DNA of 44,621 bases from an uncultured Clostridia bacterium. Its GTDB lineage: Bacteria > Bacillota > Clostridia > Christensenellales > UBA1242. The DNA is taken from positions 1 through 44,621 of the forward strand of contig CANBBP010000008.1 of assembly GCA_947366895.1 (NCBI GenBank), in the 5' to 3' direction. Below, piece by piece: positions 1-15,000 of this stretch (position 1 is its first letter; each line of letters begins with the position of its first letter). The position numbers were made by a program, and so were the translations under genes. The notes beneath the pieces were generated by a model. The model was given only the letters and a program-made list of their open reading frames with translations. It did no database searches and had not been told where the DNA came from.

Positions 1-3000
1 TATGTTCCCACTCTCTACTCCTTCTATCGCTTTATATATGTCGGTGTAGGTCCTGATAACTTCTAAATCTTTAGCAGAATATTCTTTGAAATCTTGTTTT
101 CTAAGAATTAAGTCTTGACCACTAACTTCAACTGCAAAACCAGATGAAAGTGAAACAAAGAATTTATCTTGTTGTGGAGAGCCCGCAATTTCTAAATATG
201 TAACAACTACATTACCATTTTTATGAATAGTTGGATCAATACCTAAACGAACGAGATTATCCCCATTATCATTATTTTCAATTTTGCTTTCAACAGTTAT
301 CTTTGTGCTGTTATTTGCAAAATAGATATAATCTACAATATCAAGTTGTCCACCAATAGTAAATGTTCCATTTTTAAGGTAGACACTCTTAGAACCATTT
401 TCATTTAATATATGAGTTGTTCCTCTAACTATTATTGAACCTTCATCATTATAAATACCAGTATATTTATCGGCATTTGTTGATGTATTGCCTGAAATAT
501 CGCAAGAATCAATAATAATATTTCCAGTTTTAGAAGCTGTTCCTTTTGAATATATAACAGCTTTTTCACTTGTAACAATGTTAGAAGTTATTACAGTGCT
601 ATACATTTCTAAAGTTCCATTTTCAGCATTAATAATGTTTGTTGCGGTATTATTAGAAATAGTTGTTTTAATAGTAGCACTATCAGTTACTTTACTAATA
701 AGTTTTAATCTTCCTGATCCTTGCATACTTATTGCTACAGGAGAATTATCAGTTAAAGTATTGTTTGTAATACTTACACCGCTTAAAATACTATTTAAGT
801 TAGATGAATTATAATAAATAGCTGTAGCATTATTAGTAGTTAAACTGCAAGCATACATTTTTAATGATGCATTGCCTTCTACAACAATAACTCCATTATT
901 TGCACCATTTACAGTATTATAATCTATACCAGATTCGGTAATATCTAATGAAGAGTTTTCAGTTAATAAAATTATTCCACTATTAGCAGTATTACCTTTT
1001 GCATCTCTACCTATTGTAGAAGATGTAATTGATACATGTGCTGAACCTACTAGATATATACCTGCACCAAATGTTGCAGTATTAGAATTAATAATTACAT
1101 TTTCACCAGAAACTTCACTGGTTGTATATATTGCTCCACCTTTACCATCACTATCAACTACATTGTTATTTGAAATACCTTCATTGAAAGCAGATAATAT
1201 TTCTATTGTGCCACCTAGGTTATAGATTGCACCACCAGCAGATTTTGCTGAGTTAGAAGTTATATCGCTTCTTTCAATAGTTACAGTATTTGTTGCTGTT
1301 GTGTAAATAGCTCCGCCATAAGTTCCGGCATAGTTATTAGTAATGCCAGCATTAATTAAGTTTAATTCAGCAGAACCTGCAACAACAATACCACCACCAT
1401 ATTCAGTTGCTTCATTTCCAGTAACTTCGGTTAAAGTATTTACTCCTGCTCTTCCTACAGTTGCAACACCACCCATTGCGTAAATACCACCACCATAAGT
1501 TGCAGTATTTCCACTACGAGCATTGTTTTCTGATTTACCTATGCTTCCAGCAAGCAATACAATGTTAGCACCATTTGAATAAATTGCTCCACCTGAAGTT
1601 GCAATATTTCCGTAAATCTCTCCTCCTGTCATACGAACAATACTATTTGCACCATTAGCATAAATTGCTCCACCTTGACCGGAAGTATTACCAGTAAGTA
1701 TTACACTTCTATTTATATTTAATGTTCCATTTGTTACAACAATTATTGCTATATTACCAATTGAATTTCCTACAAGTTTAAGTTCATTAGAACCACTTTC
1801 TCTATTTAAAGTTAAAATTGATTCTTTATTAGTTATTTCAAAAATTGCACCATTAAATCCTTCATCTTTATAAATATAGGTATTAGGATTTGCTGTAAAT
1901 ACAATATTTTTGTTACCTGAAATAATGGTTGTTTCTGAAACAGGTAAAGTTACAAGAAGTCTTAATACATTTTCTTCACCATTATCAGCAACACCAGTTA
2001 TTGCATCTTCTAAAGAACCATAAATTCTACCTGTTGTATCATTTCTTACAATACCTTGTGCAATGCGAATGTATTGACCTTTAGTTGAGAAAATTAAACC
2101 TAAATCAACTTCACGTGCAGAAGTAAATTTATTTTGGTCGGCTGTAATACCTGTAGCATATTTTGCTACATTTACAGGAGACATAAAGTTTGTTTCTTCT
2201 AAATCTAAGTCGATAGTAGAATGAACTAAACCATTAAATGCATCAGTAATTGTAATAATAACATCATTACATAGATACATTGTATCGTGAATATTAGCAT
2301 TGTTTGAAATTTTAACTGTATCTTCCACAATATTTGCTACATATACACTATAACCATCTTCAGTATTATCATAATTTCTATTTTTAGCTTCACTACCGCT
2401 TGCAGTTATGCCAATGTAAGCACTTTCAATATTTACCTTTCCATCTTCTGCTACATAAACTGCACCCTTATCACTCATATTAGAAACTATTTCAACACCT
2501 CTTAATGTTACATTTAGAGGACTACTATTTAATTTATTAATATATAAACCTGCACCCATACCAGATTTATTATTACTAATTATAGTTCCTGTTTCTGTTT
2601 CAAATGTTCCTGAAAGGACAGCAATTCCACCACCAAAATTATCTCCTACACTACTATCAGTAATGTTATTAGATATTGTTACATATTTTGTTTTAATTGT
2701 ACCATTATTATTTGTTATACCTGCTCCATATTTTGCAGTATTACCACTTATTGAAACATTATTTGAACTTGAACCTGAAATTGTTACATTTCCGCCTTCA
2801 TTAAATAATGCACCGCCTTTGTCTTCTGCACTATTTCCTGCACCACTTTCACCCAACTTTGTGCCATTAGAAATAATAACATTGGCAGAATTTGTTACAA
2901 ATAATCCACCACCTTGTGCATTTTGTGAATTACCCATATTAACTGCTTTATTAGAATTTATTGAAGTATTTGAAATAATAAATGGATTTACTGAAGTTCC

Positions 3001-6000
3001 TGTTACATAAATTCCAGCACCTTGATATGCCTGATTTGCTGTAACAACAATACCTTCAATATCAACCTCACTTGATTTGCTAAAAATACCACCGCCAAAG
3101 TAAGAAGCATTTTCATTAAGCTTAACACTTGATGTACTTAATTCAACTTTAGCATTATCTAGATATATAGCACCACCAGCCCAAAGATTATCAAAACTGC
3201 TAACCATGCTATTATTCTTTGTGAATGTAGCACCAGTTATTATATTTTCAGTCTTTGTATTTAGGTATAAACCTGCACCCATATTAGCTTGGTTGTTAGA
3301 AATTATAGTATTTCCTGAAATTGTAATTTGAGCATTTGATACTGCATAGATAGCACCACCACGTGTTGCGATATTGCTATCAAGTTTTACACTATCTATT
3401 ACCAAATTACCATTTTTAGTTGAAATAGCACCACCACGACTTGCGTTGTTATTTTGTATATTTGCTCCCAATATATCAAGATTACCGCTTGCATGATAAA
3501 TTGCTCCGCCTTCACTTGAACTATAGGTAGAACCTAAAGTAGTAATGTCGGCATTATTTCCACTAATATTAACATTTGAGCCATTAATTATACTCTTATT
3601 TTTACTATTTGAAGCAAAGTAAATACCAGCACCATATGTGGCAATATTACCCTCAATCTTTATATTTGAACCACTAGCATTTGCAATATTTAATACTGTT
3701 TCACCACTAACATAAATTGCTCCACCACCATATGAAGAATCTTTATTAATATTTGCAATATTATTGTTTATTTCACCACTAATGATTGTTAATAAACCAC
3801 CTGAGGTATAGATAGCCCCACCTTTATTTGCTTTGTTATTAGTAAGTATTGCACCATTTATTACAAGTTCGCCACCTACATTTAATGCTCCACCATTTTC
3901 TGCAAAGTTGTTTTGCATAATAGTATTGTTATTTAATGTAAGTTTTCCACCAACATAAACAAGACTGTCTTGTTTTGTAGTTCCATCCCCTTCAAGTATT
4001 AACTTACAAGTTTGATAACCTTCACGAACAAATTTACCATTATCTCCAAAATGAGCATCAGTAGCATCTACACTTATATCAAATAAATAACTAGTATAAC
4101 CTGAAGCACGACTTATGGTTACTATTCTTTCTTTACCTGCAAGATAACTATAAGCATCATCAGTAGGTTTTAATTCAGTATAACCTGCAAGAATAGTAAT
4201 ATTTTTATCTATAGTTATAACTTCACTAAGAACAATATTACATTTTACTAAGATAATGTCACCAACTTCTGCTTCAGAAACAGCAGTTGCTAAATTATCA
4301 TAATTTTTCTTGAATACCAATCTTGAACTATATAATTCTATAATATCATCAACTACAATGTGATATTTTAAATAATCAGCTGAATCAGGTATTACATTTA
4401 GTAATAAGAAGAAATTAACATCAGTATATATAGTTCCACAATTACTTTCTGTCATAGGTTTTATACCTGTATTATTAGTAACTGCTTTGAAACTATCTAG
4501 AGAATATAATCTTGCTTCTTTTAAAGTTTCTACGCCGCTAAATGCTGTAGGAGAAATAGTTTCTACAGATCTTGGGATATAAACATATTCGATATTAGTA
4601 TTTGCAAAAGCATTAGAACCAATTAATTTTAAGTTTTCGCTAAAGATTAATTCAGAAGGAACAATCTTATCGCAACCATTAAAGGCATTAGAACCAATTT
4701 CTTCTACCTTACTAATATTAAAGTTACTGTCTCCATTAATAGTTAAGTTTTCTAATGAAGTGCAATTATAGAAAGCATAATTACCTATATTTGTTAAATC
4801 TTTAGTAAATTCAATTTCTTTAATTTTACTGCAACCTCTGAAAGCATCATCAGGTACTTCAGTTAAATCAGTAACAATTACACTTACAAGACTATTAGGA
4901 ACTACACTTGAATCAGCATTATCTGATGAACCAAACATGTAAGCTAAGAATGTATTATTATTTTTATTATTTCCGATAAATGGAGTTGTAAGAGTAGTTA
5001 AATTATTCATACCCTTAAATGCACCTAAACCAACTGCATTTAAATTAGGAGTATTTATATCTATTTCACTAAACTGATTTTTATAGAAAGCAAGAGGAAG
5101 AATTTCATCTACTGTATAACCAGAAGCATTTAATGTAACTCTACCTGTTACTTCATATTTATCTTTGCCAACAGAATTAGCTATTAAGTGAGTATGTAAT
5201 TTTGCTGTTGAGCCTGAAACTTCATAAACATTACTATTTTCATCAACCCTATATTTTCCTGTAGTGTTATTAAATGTTATGCTTGTTAAATTGTTAGTTG
5301 CAAATGCTCCAGCACCTATATTATCTATTGTTGAAGGAATGTTCTTAACTTCTTCCAATGCAACAAGATTTTCAAATGCTCCGGCACCTATTTCTTTTAT
5401 ACCTGTAACATATCCTAAATCTAAACTAGTAACAACATCATTATAACCTAAGTTTTCAACCCCTACAATAGCAACAGAAGTTGTAGGATCGTTACTATAT
5501 CTTGGTAAAACAAGTTCAGTAATATTATTTTCTTTTATTGCTTTTGCACCTTCAGAAGATATACCAGTAATTATAGTACCAGTACTATCATAGGTGAAAT
5601 AATTTGGATTTGTATAATATCCCCATACTGCGTAAAGTATAGTATCTCTAACAAAAACAATTTCTTCTCCACCAAAATATTCAGGTTGTTTTGCATCACT
5701 CTTTGTTGCCCAACCTAAGAAATATGCAAACTTATTATTATCAATATCATAAATTTCCCAAACATTTCCATCAATATCGCCAGAAATTATTTTATGACTT
5801 GTACCAAAATCTAGTTTTCCTGTTGAATCAATATTAACTCCTAAGAAGTTTTCAGGATTTGCCTTAATAACATTATTTGTTGTATTAATATCGTAAGTAA
5901 TACTAAATTCTGTAGACCATGAACCATAAAGAGTAATACCCTTGTCGATAAATTCTTGCTTTTTGCTCATTTCGGCAAGAATTTCATTACTCATTTCAAA

Positions 6001-9000
6001 TCTTTGACCTAGAACATAATCCATATAGTCACTATCTTTATCTAATGACCAACCTACAAGAGTATATACAACACCATCACATTCAAAGGTTTTCATATTT
6101 CTTTCAAGTATAACTATATTAGTATTTACATTAACTGTTCCTAAAGAAGGTAAAGTAATTTGAGTATCTCTTTCATCTATATAAGTATTAGTACCAACTA
6201 TTGCACTACCTAAGAAGTACATGGAAATAGGATTTTCTTCCTCAAAGCCCTCTTTATTATAATCATAATTAATGTGGTAAACCATTACCTTCCAAGCAAT
6301 ATAAACATCGGTAATAAGTTGACTTGAGTTAGTACCTAAACTAAAGGATGCAGTTCTAGCAGTTTCAAAATCTGCTAACTTAGTTTTTGAAATATCATTT
6401 GCATCTATATCTTTAGAGCTACTTACAAAGCCTATATCAAAACCTAAATATTTAAATTCACTTAATGCTTCAAGAGGAATGTCAACAATTCCTGCTTTAT
6501 CTCCATTTGTTCCAGCTTCAAAAGTAAGTTCAATATCACTGCCATTATTAGCATGAAGAACAACTTTATATGCTTCCCAAATAGGATAAAAATCAATAGT
6601 TGCTCCATTATCTGAAGTTAAATTAAATATTTTATCTTCAAGAGTATAACTATTTGTGCTGTTATATTGTTGCCAACCCATAAAGTTAAAGTAATCTTTT
6701 GTAATACCATTGTTAGATTTAAATGTATATTGAGTATCATAACTGTAAACAAATGATTCAATAGGAGTAGTGCCACCTGATTGGTTGACAAGTTTTCCAT
6801 CAACTAAATCATAGAAATATCTAACAGTATATTGATTTGCTTTCCAAATTGCATATAAAGTTACTTGACCTTCAGGCACTAAGTTTAATGCATATGGGAA
6901 AGGATTAGGATTTTTATTTTCATCAAATTCAAAGAAGCCTTCACTATCTTTTGTACCATCTTCATATAAACTCCAACCTATTTGCTCCCAACCTGTTAAA
7001 GTAAACTTATTATTGCTTACAAGACTAGGAACATCATAAATATGAGTAGTAGAAGCAACTGAACCTGTTACTGAACCTGTTGCATTGTGTTTTGAATCAC
7101 TTTCGCCAACATAATTTATGATGTATGAATTTGGAGTAAATTTAGCATAAAGAATAATTTCATTATTCCCTTCGCTTCCATCAACTAAATTTCTAGTTCT
7201 TTCATTGAGTTTAAAACCAGCATCAGTTAAATCTTTTTCTATATGCCATGAAACTTGAGTATATCCACGCAAAATAAATGTTTCATTTGAAATATAAATA
7301 TATTCATCAAAAGCACATTCCATTGAAGGTACTTCGTTTTCTATTTCACTACTGCAACCATCAGGAGCAAATCCTTGATAATAAATTGTATAAGTATTTG
7401 CTTCCCATAATACATAAAGATTTACATCATTTTCAGGCATACTGAACTTATTGAAAGGACTAATATATTCAGTATCCAAACCTTTAGATGAAGCCAAACC
7501 AAAGCCATAAATATGATAACCTATTCTTGATATGTTATCAAAAATAGCTTGTAATGCATCTTGACCATAATGGCTAGTTTCAAGGTCTGCATATACATTC
7601 ATTATAACTTTATTGTTTTCTATTCTATGTTGAACATTATCTATAACTAAATCTTGTAAACCAGAGAAATCAGTTTGAGTAGTACCATTTGTATCATTAA
7701 AATTAATGGTTAAAACATAATACAAACCACTCCAGTAAGCATATAATGTCAAATCTTCATATGGCATAATATCTTCTGAACCAACTACACTATCTGCATC
7801 TCCATCATCATAATTCCATGAAATAAAGTACCTATTTGTTTGACTAGCAGTTAATTTTGAAATAATGCTTTCTTGTAATAAAGTACCATATTTAACAGGA
7901 ATAGTAATAATTCCATTATCTTCTCTTGTTGCACCTAAATCATTGTCATAAACAATGTCTCCACCTTCTGCAATAAAGGTTAATGTAAATATGTTTTCGG
8001 TAATAAATATTTCTTGACCTATAACTTTAAGTCTATATTGAGTTTTTCTTGCTTCTTCAATATCAAACTTATTAATGTCAGGAGTTACACCATTAATATA
8101 TTCAACAACTTTTCTTGCAAAATTATTTAATGGAATTTCATCAAGAGGTGTTACAGAAACCATTATTGGCCTTGTAGCATTACTCTTAGCATTTACAGTT
8201 ATAAATGCTCCATCAAGAAGAATAACTTTATCATTTAATACATAATTATTTTCTAAAATTAATTTTCCATATTTTGTTACAAAAACAGTTCCGATATCAT
8301 TACCAACTGTAAGTGAATTAGATGATAATACGACTTTACCATAGTAAGTAGCATTTAAAGAATTAATATAAATATCACTACCATTTTTATCACAAACGTT
8401 GTTACTTATTTCACCTGTTCCATTTCCAGTAACAAGGAATGTACCACCATAAACGGCAACACCGCCACCAAAATATTGTTCTGATTCTTCTGATAAATAT
8501 GTGGCAGTATTATACATAATATTACCAGCTAAAAATTCTACAGTGTGAGCATCATAATTATTATCGTTATCGCTTATGCAAATACCAGCTCCATATCTTG
8601 CTTTATTAGCAGTAATTCTTGCTCCGTTTATTGCTAAACTTGTTTCGTTAGATAAACTAGAACCTTTAACAAATACACCACCACCATTAAATGAGGTATT
8701 GCCAGTTATATTAAGTTCACTTCCTGTTGAACCTAAAGTTAATTTACCACTATTTAACTCAGTATAAATACCACCGCCACGATAGTCATTAGCAATAGTT
8801 TTAAGAGGATTTGTATCTGCATCAGTATTATTGTATACAATGCTACCACCAATAATGGTATTTGTTTTTGAAGAACCATAATAAATACCAGCACCTAAAG
8901 GAGCAGTATTATAATTAATAGTTCCACCTGTCATAGTAATTGATCCTGTAGAAGCAATATAAATACCACCACCTGCAATTAAAGCAGTATTATTACTAAT

Positions 9001-12000
9001 GCTACCTAAACCAGCAACAAGATTAATACTACCTTCTACATAGAAAGCACCACCTTGTTTTGCTGTGTTTTTCTCTACAGTAGCACCTCTATAATTAAGA
9101 GTACCTAAAACAAATACAGCACCGCCAGAATGAGTTGAAGTAACATTATTTTTAATTGTAACACTTCTTTCTAAGGTTAAAGAACTTGAAATTGAAACAT
9201 GAATAGCACCATAATCACTATCATAATCTCCACCAGAAATTATAAGTGTTTTTTCGCTATCTTCACCAAAGGTAACATTTGCTTTAATGTCAAACATATA
9301 ACCATTTCTAAATCTTGTTCTAGTAATTGTTAAACCTTCTTCTTCAGCAACAATTGTCAAATCAGTTGTAATAGTTAATGTTTTTGATAAATTAATATTA
9401 GAAATAACAACAATTGTATCTCCGCTATCAGCATCAGCAATAGCACCTTCTAATGTTTCATAATAAACATTTTCACTTACATCTAAGCCTTTAATATATG
9501 CTTCTGCTTGTAACCAGTAGCAAGCAAAAACAAGGTCTCCTGACTCTGCAAATGAAATATCAATCTTATCATTTACACCATATAGTCTATCTACACCAAT
9601 ATCATAAACATCATTAGGTCCACTAAAGTAACCTTTTAACAAGTGACCACGCCAAGAGAATGCACCAGCAATTTCACTGAAGCTAAATTCTAAGCTATCT
9701 CTATCTCTTGCAATTTCAATAGTTTGGCGACCAGCTTCACAAATGCCATCTATTTTATTTGATAAAGCACCAACACCACGAATTGTAATAACAACAGAAT
9801 CATGTTCAAATTCAGCTACAAAGTAAGCTGTATTGTTATCTCTTAATATAGCATCATATATTGGAAGTCTATCACTAGAATTTAAATCGTTTAATTTAAA
9901 TTCACTATATGCTCTATAACTAATATTTGTAGTAACAAGTTCCCCATTATCAAAGTAAGCTAAATTCCATTGTTTAAATCTCCAGTATTCTTTATAAGCA
10001 GTTGGGAACTCTATATTTTTTGTTAAAGAGAAAGTATCTAAATCATTTTGCATGCCTTCAACAATTGAATATGCCTTAAACTCTTTAACAACCCATTGAG
10101 CAGTTAATACTACTGCCTTTTTAGGAATAACACTACTTGATGTGTAAGTGTTTCCTCTTTGGTCGATAAAGTTAGGAGATAAATCATAGCCAAAGAAATC
10201 GCCTATTAAATCATCTAAGCAAGTAAACAATTGACCATTCTTTCCAGTTATGTCTATTCTTAATTCTTCGTTGTATCTTGTACCCTCATAGATAATACCA
10301 CCACCATTGGTGTTAATTACTACTTCGGTGGCAATCTTAGTTAAAATAAGATTATTACCTTGAATTTCAAAATAGTAATGTTCAAATTCATCTTCATTAA
10401 GAGTGAAATAAATATCACTAACTTCAACACCACCATCAAATCTTACAACTACTCTATTTTCTGTATAAGCACTAAGAGTAACAACTATTTTAGAAGCAAC
10501 TTCTTCATATGTACCCTCAAGTTTTTGAGATACATATATACTTGCTCCATCAACAAGATAAACCGATTGTATTCTTGCACTATTGCCAATTCTTAATACA
10601 CCATAACTACTATTATTAGTATAGTTTACATAAATGTTTTCACCCAATCTAATGTTTGGATTTTTTGTATTTGTATCTGCACCAGCTGAGTTATTGCTAA
10701 AGTCACCAGCAGTAATTTGAACAGTTGGTAAACTATCACTTGAAGCAACATAAATACCACCCCCTGCATAACTAGCAATATTACCAACAACATTTATACC
10801 TGTTAAATTTAAATTACCTTTTGCAACATAAATACCACCACCACTACTTGCTTGAGATATATCTGCTTTATTTCCAGTAAGAGTTGTTGAAGAAAGTACT
10901 GTTGCATCATTTGTAGAGTTAAAGTATATACCTCCACCATAACTAGCTTGATTGTTTGTAATTTCACTTCTATTATATTTGCCTTTAACAATCATGCTAC
11001 TATTGTCATTAAGATAAATACCTCCACCATTTGTAGAAGCTCTATTGCCTGTTACTTTTGAACTTTCTGTAATATAAACAATACTATTACCATCTGCATA
11101 AATACCACCACCGTTAATAGCTTTATTACCAGAAACTTCACCTATTAAAATAAGAACTGAATTTCCTGATAGATAAATAGCACCACCATTATTTGTTACA
11201 TCAGCACCTTCACTACCATTAGAGATAAGTCTTGTAGATTCATCAACACCTAAAGTAGTATCTAAACTTAATGCAGCATCAACTAAATATAAACCTGCAC
11301 CATTTTCAGCATAGTTAAGAGTAATTAATACATTTAGCATATTGAAACTAGTATTAACATTATCAGTGCCATCACCTTCATCTCCACCTTCTTCGCCTTC
11401 ACCACCTTCAGCTGTTAATACTTCATTAATTGCTGTTGTTTCAGATTGTGTAACTTTTCCAACTTGATAAATTGCACCACCTAATTTAGCTCTATTTCTG
11501 CTAAATGTTGTTTGGGTATTAAGCATATTTTCTTCATACTTAATACTATTAATTTCTAATCCACCTATAGAGTAGATTGCACCACCATTTCCACCATCTT
11601 TAGTTTCATTTTCTTTTGCTTCATTGCCATTAAATTGTGCAGCATAAATCTTAGTACTTCCTATAGAATTACTTGTGTCTATATAAAGAGCTCCACCATT
11701 ATTTGCAACATTGCTTACAAAGTTAGCATAAGTAATTGTTAAACTACTTTGAGTGAATACTGCTCCACCATTGCCACCTGCTGAATTGTAATCAAACTCA
11801 ACATAGTTTGTACTATTTTCACCTATTCTTAAAGCAGAAAGTGTATAAATTGCACCACCATTTCCACCAACTAGAATAGTTTCAACTTCTTTTCCATTGT
11901 TTATTTCTTTAGGGATACCAACTTTATTAGCAATGAAAATAACTGAATAAAGGCTTACACTTGCTGATTTTCCAATATATAAAGCACCACCACTTTCTAC

Positions 12001-15000
12001 AGCAGTATTGTATGCAAAAGTTGCTTTGTAGATATTAACTGTAGCAGAAATAGTTACTGCTGTTCCATCTACATTACCTTCTTTTCCATCTTCGATATAA
12101 ATTGCACCACCACTACTTAAAGCCTTGTTGCCTTTACCATCTTCGCCAAATACTGCATTATCAATAGTTACATTTCCAGAACAAGCAACATAAATTGCTC
12201 CGCCTAAATCGGCAGTATTATTAAAGAAATATGCACCATTAATTACTAAATTACCTTCAACATATAAAGCAGCACCATAGCTTGTAATTTTACATTCAAC
12301 AAAATGAACACCATTAAGAAGTTTTACAGTACCTTTAACAAGCATAAATGAATTAATTACATCTTGATTGCTTGTTGTAAATATTAATGTATTAGAACTT
12401 AAATCTTTGCTTCCAAAAGTTGCTATAACACCACTATCTATAGTAAATGCATTATCTTCATTATTAAATGAATCAGATAATCCAACAGTAATTTCACCAC
12501 TGAATGACATCATTGTCATATTTTGAGTAATTACTATGCCACTATTAATTAAAGTGTTTCTAGTTACATATAACATATAATTAGAAATTAAAACAGATGT
12601 AAATATAGCAGGGTTTGCTTCTTCACCTGAAGTAGTATCTTTTGCTTTACCATCTATATTAATATCGATAACTGCTTTTTCAATGCTACTATAATAAACA
12701 TCATAATAAACACCATCTTTTAATACAGCATCATCAACAAAACAAACAGCATCTTCCCACTTAGCATAAAGAGTATAAGTTGAAGTTTGAGTTTCAGGAA
12801 TAACAATTTTATTTGCTAAAGAAACATTTCCTTCACTATCGGTTTGAGTTAAAACATTGCCATTTACATTAGTACTAAAGCCAGCTAAAGCATAATCTTT
12901 ACGATATATAAATCTTGAAATGCCATCATAAGAAACTATTGTAGAATATTTTGGTAATGTAAACTCTTGACCTGCATAAATTGTATGTTCAAAATCACCC
13001 TCGCCACCATTTGAATTAACAATAACAGTTGTTTGCATTCTATTAAATTCTAAAGTTACATTAAGAACATAATTTCCTTCTTCATCTTTAGCAAATCCAA
13101 AGAAGTAATTATCTACATTCATATCAAAAACTTGTTCACATTCAAAAGAACCACCATTAATTATAAATCTTTCAAATGAGTAATAGTCTGGTCTATATTT
13201 TTGATAAGATGAGAAAACATATCCATTATTAACAAAACTATATCTACCATTAATAATTTCTAAATCAATAAAGTTAGAAGTTCCAGCAAGTTTTATTTGA
13301 TCAGGATAAAGGTTAGCATTTTCACCTTTTTTATTTGATAACTCAAAACCATTATTTAATGTACTAATAAGTTTTTTAGTTTCTTCATTATAAGTAAATT
13401 CTAAACCATTTCTTAATCTTAAAACATAACCTGCATCAGTACTTACAATGTCGGTATATTCAGAACCATCTTTAGTTATTACTTTAACAGGAACAACTTT
13501 ACCATCAACTGTTGAATATTCTATTGTTTCATATTCAAACTCAGCTTTAAATTCAAGAGTATAAATACTATTAAGAGCTGGCAATGTTAAAGTTTCATTA
13601 TAACTTATAACTTCACTGAAATCAGCTAAGTTACTATCATCTATGTTTTGTCCACCAATTGTGTAAGAAGTATCACCAAAGTTTTCATATTCATTATCAT
13701 AATGATAATTTACAGTAATTTCAAAAGGTTCCCATACAGCATAGAAATATAAATTATAGTTAGTAACTTTAAACTCAGGATTTCTATTTGTTAAATTATC
13801 AATAGATTTAAATTCGCAATCTTCAGTACCCCAACTATCAAAAATTTCAAAAGGAGTAATTTTACCCTCAACACTACCATTAGGTTTTGTTTCAGTTATA
13901 TAATTTTGTCCTTTATATTCTACACCCTCTTTACCACTTTCATTTGTATAATAACCCCAATCAACAAAATTATATCCTGTTCTATTTGGAGCATAATTAT
14001 CTCCACGTAAATAATCAACAAATCTTATAAGTTCTGCATTTCCATCAACTAAAACTGAAACAGTTTTGTCAAAGCTTGTTCCATAATCTATTTCCATTTG
14101 AGCATTAGGAATAGTAACTCTTTCATCACCAGTAACGTCTAAGAAATTAATATAATAAATTTGATATTCAATAACTAATGAATAATTACTTTCAACTGGA
14201 GTAATTGTATACATAACTGTATTGAATATGCTTATTTTACCATATCCACTAATTACATTACCGCTTTCATCAGTTGGAGTATTTAAGTATGAATTATAAA
14301 CTTCTTCTTTGCTTGCACTTGTATTAGTTGTATCTTCTGCGTTATAGCCTTCTTCATTATCAAACTTAACTATAACCTTTCCAACTTTGTAATCTTCAAA
14401 AGTTACATATATTAATCCATAAGGATTATCACTATCTATAGCATTATTAGTATTCTTGTAATCTTTTTTAGATATAGTAATAAATTTATATCCTTCACCA
14501 TCATTATCAAGATAGATATTTTCATCACTATCAATCATAGTATCGCCAGCTATTTCAAATTCACCAGCATTATGGATTTTAGCAGTTAAATCACTATCAC
14601 CTTTAAAGTTATTGATAATAATTAAATCATCAATATCTTCTAAACTTCCTAGTTTAACTTTACCAGCATTATAAATTGCACCACCAAAATCAGCAATATT
14701 ATAAGCAATAACACCAGAAACAAAGTTAAAAGTACCATTTTGTGCTACATAAATAGCTCCACCATAAACAGCACTATTGCTAGATTCTACAAAATCAGAA
14801 CCTTCTTCAACTAATAAACCAAAACTTGCATTAATAATATCTGCAACTGCTGATGAATTTACATAAATTGCACCGCCATAATAAGCAGTATTTAAAGTAA
14901 ACAATACATTTGTTTTGATTGTAAGAACACCAGTTTCAAGATATAAACCACCACCCATTTGATTTTTATCTTTTTTATATTCTTCTTCAACATCTGTTTT

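Noticed and set aside
6618..6803. 61-codon minus-strand frame
   Set aside because: It lies out of frame inside the giant gene, where the main frame is open and has repeat motifs.
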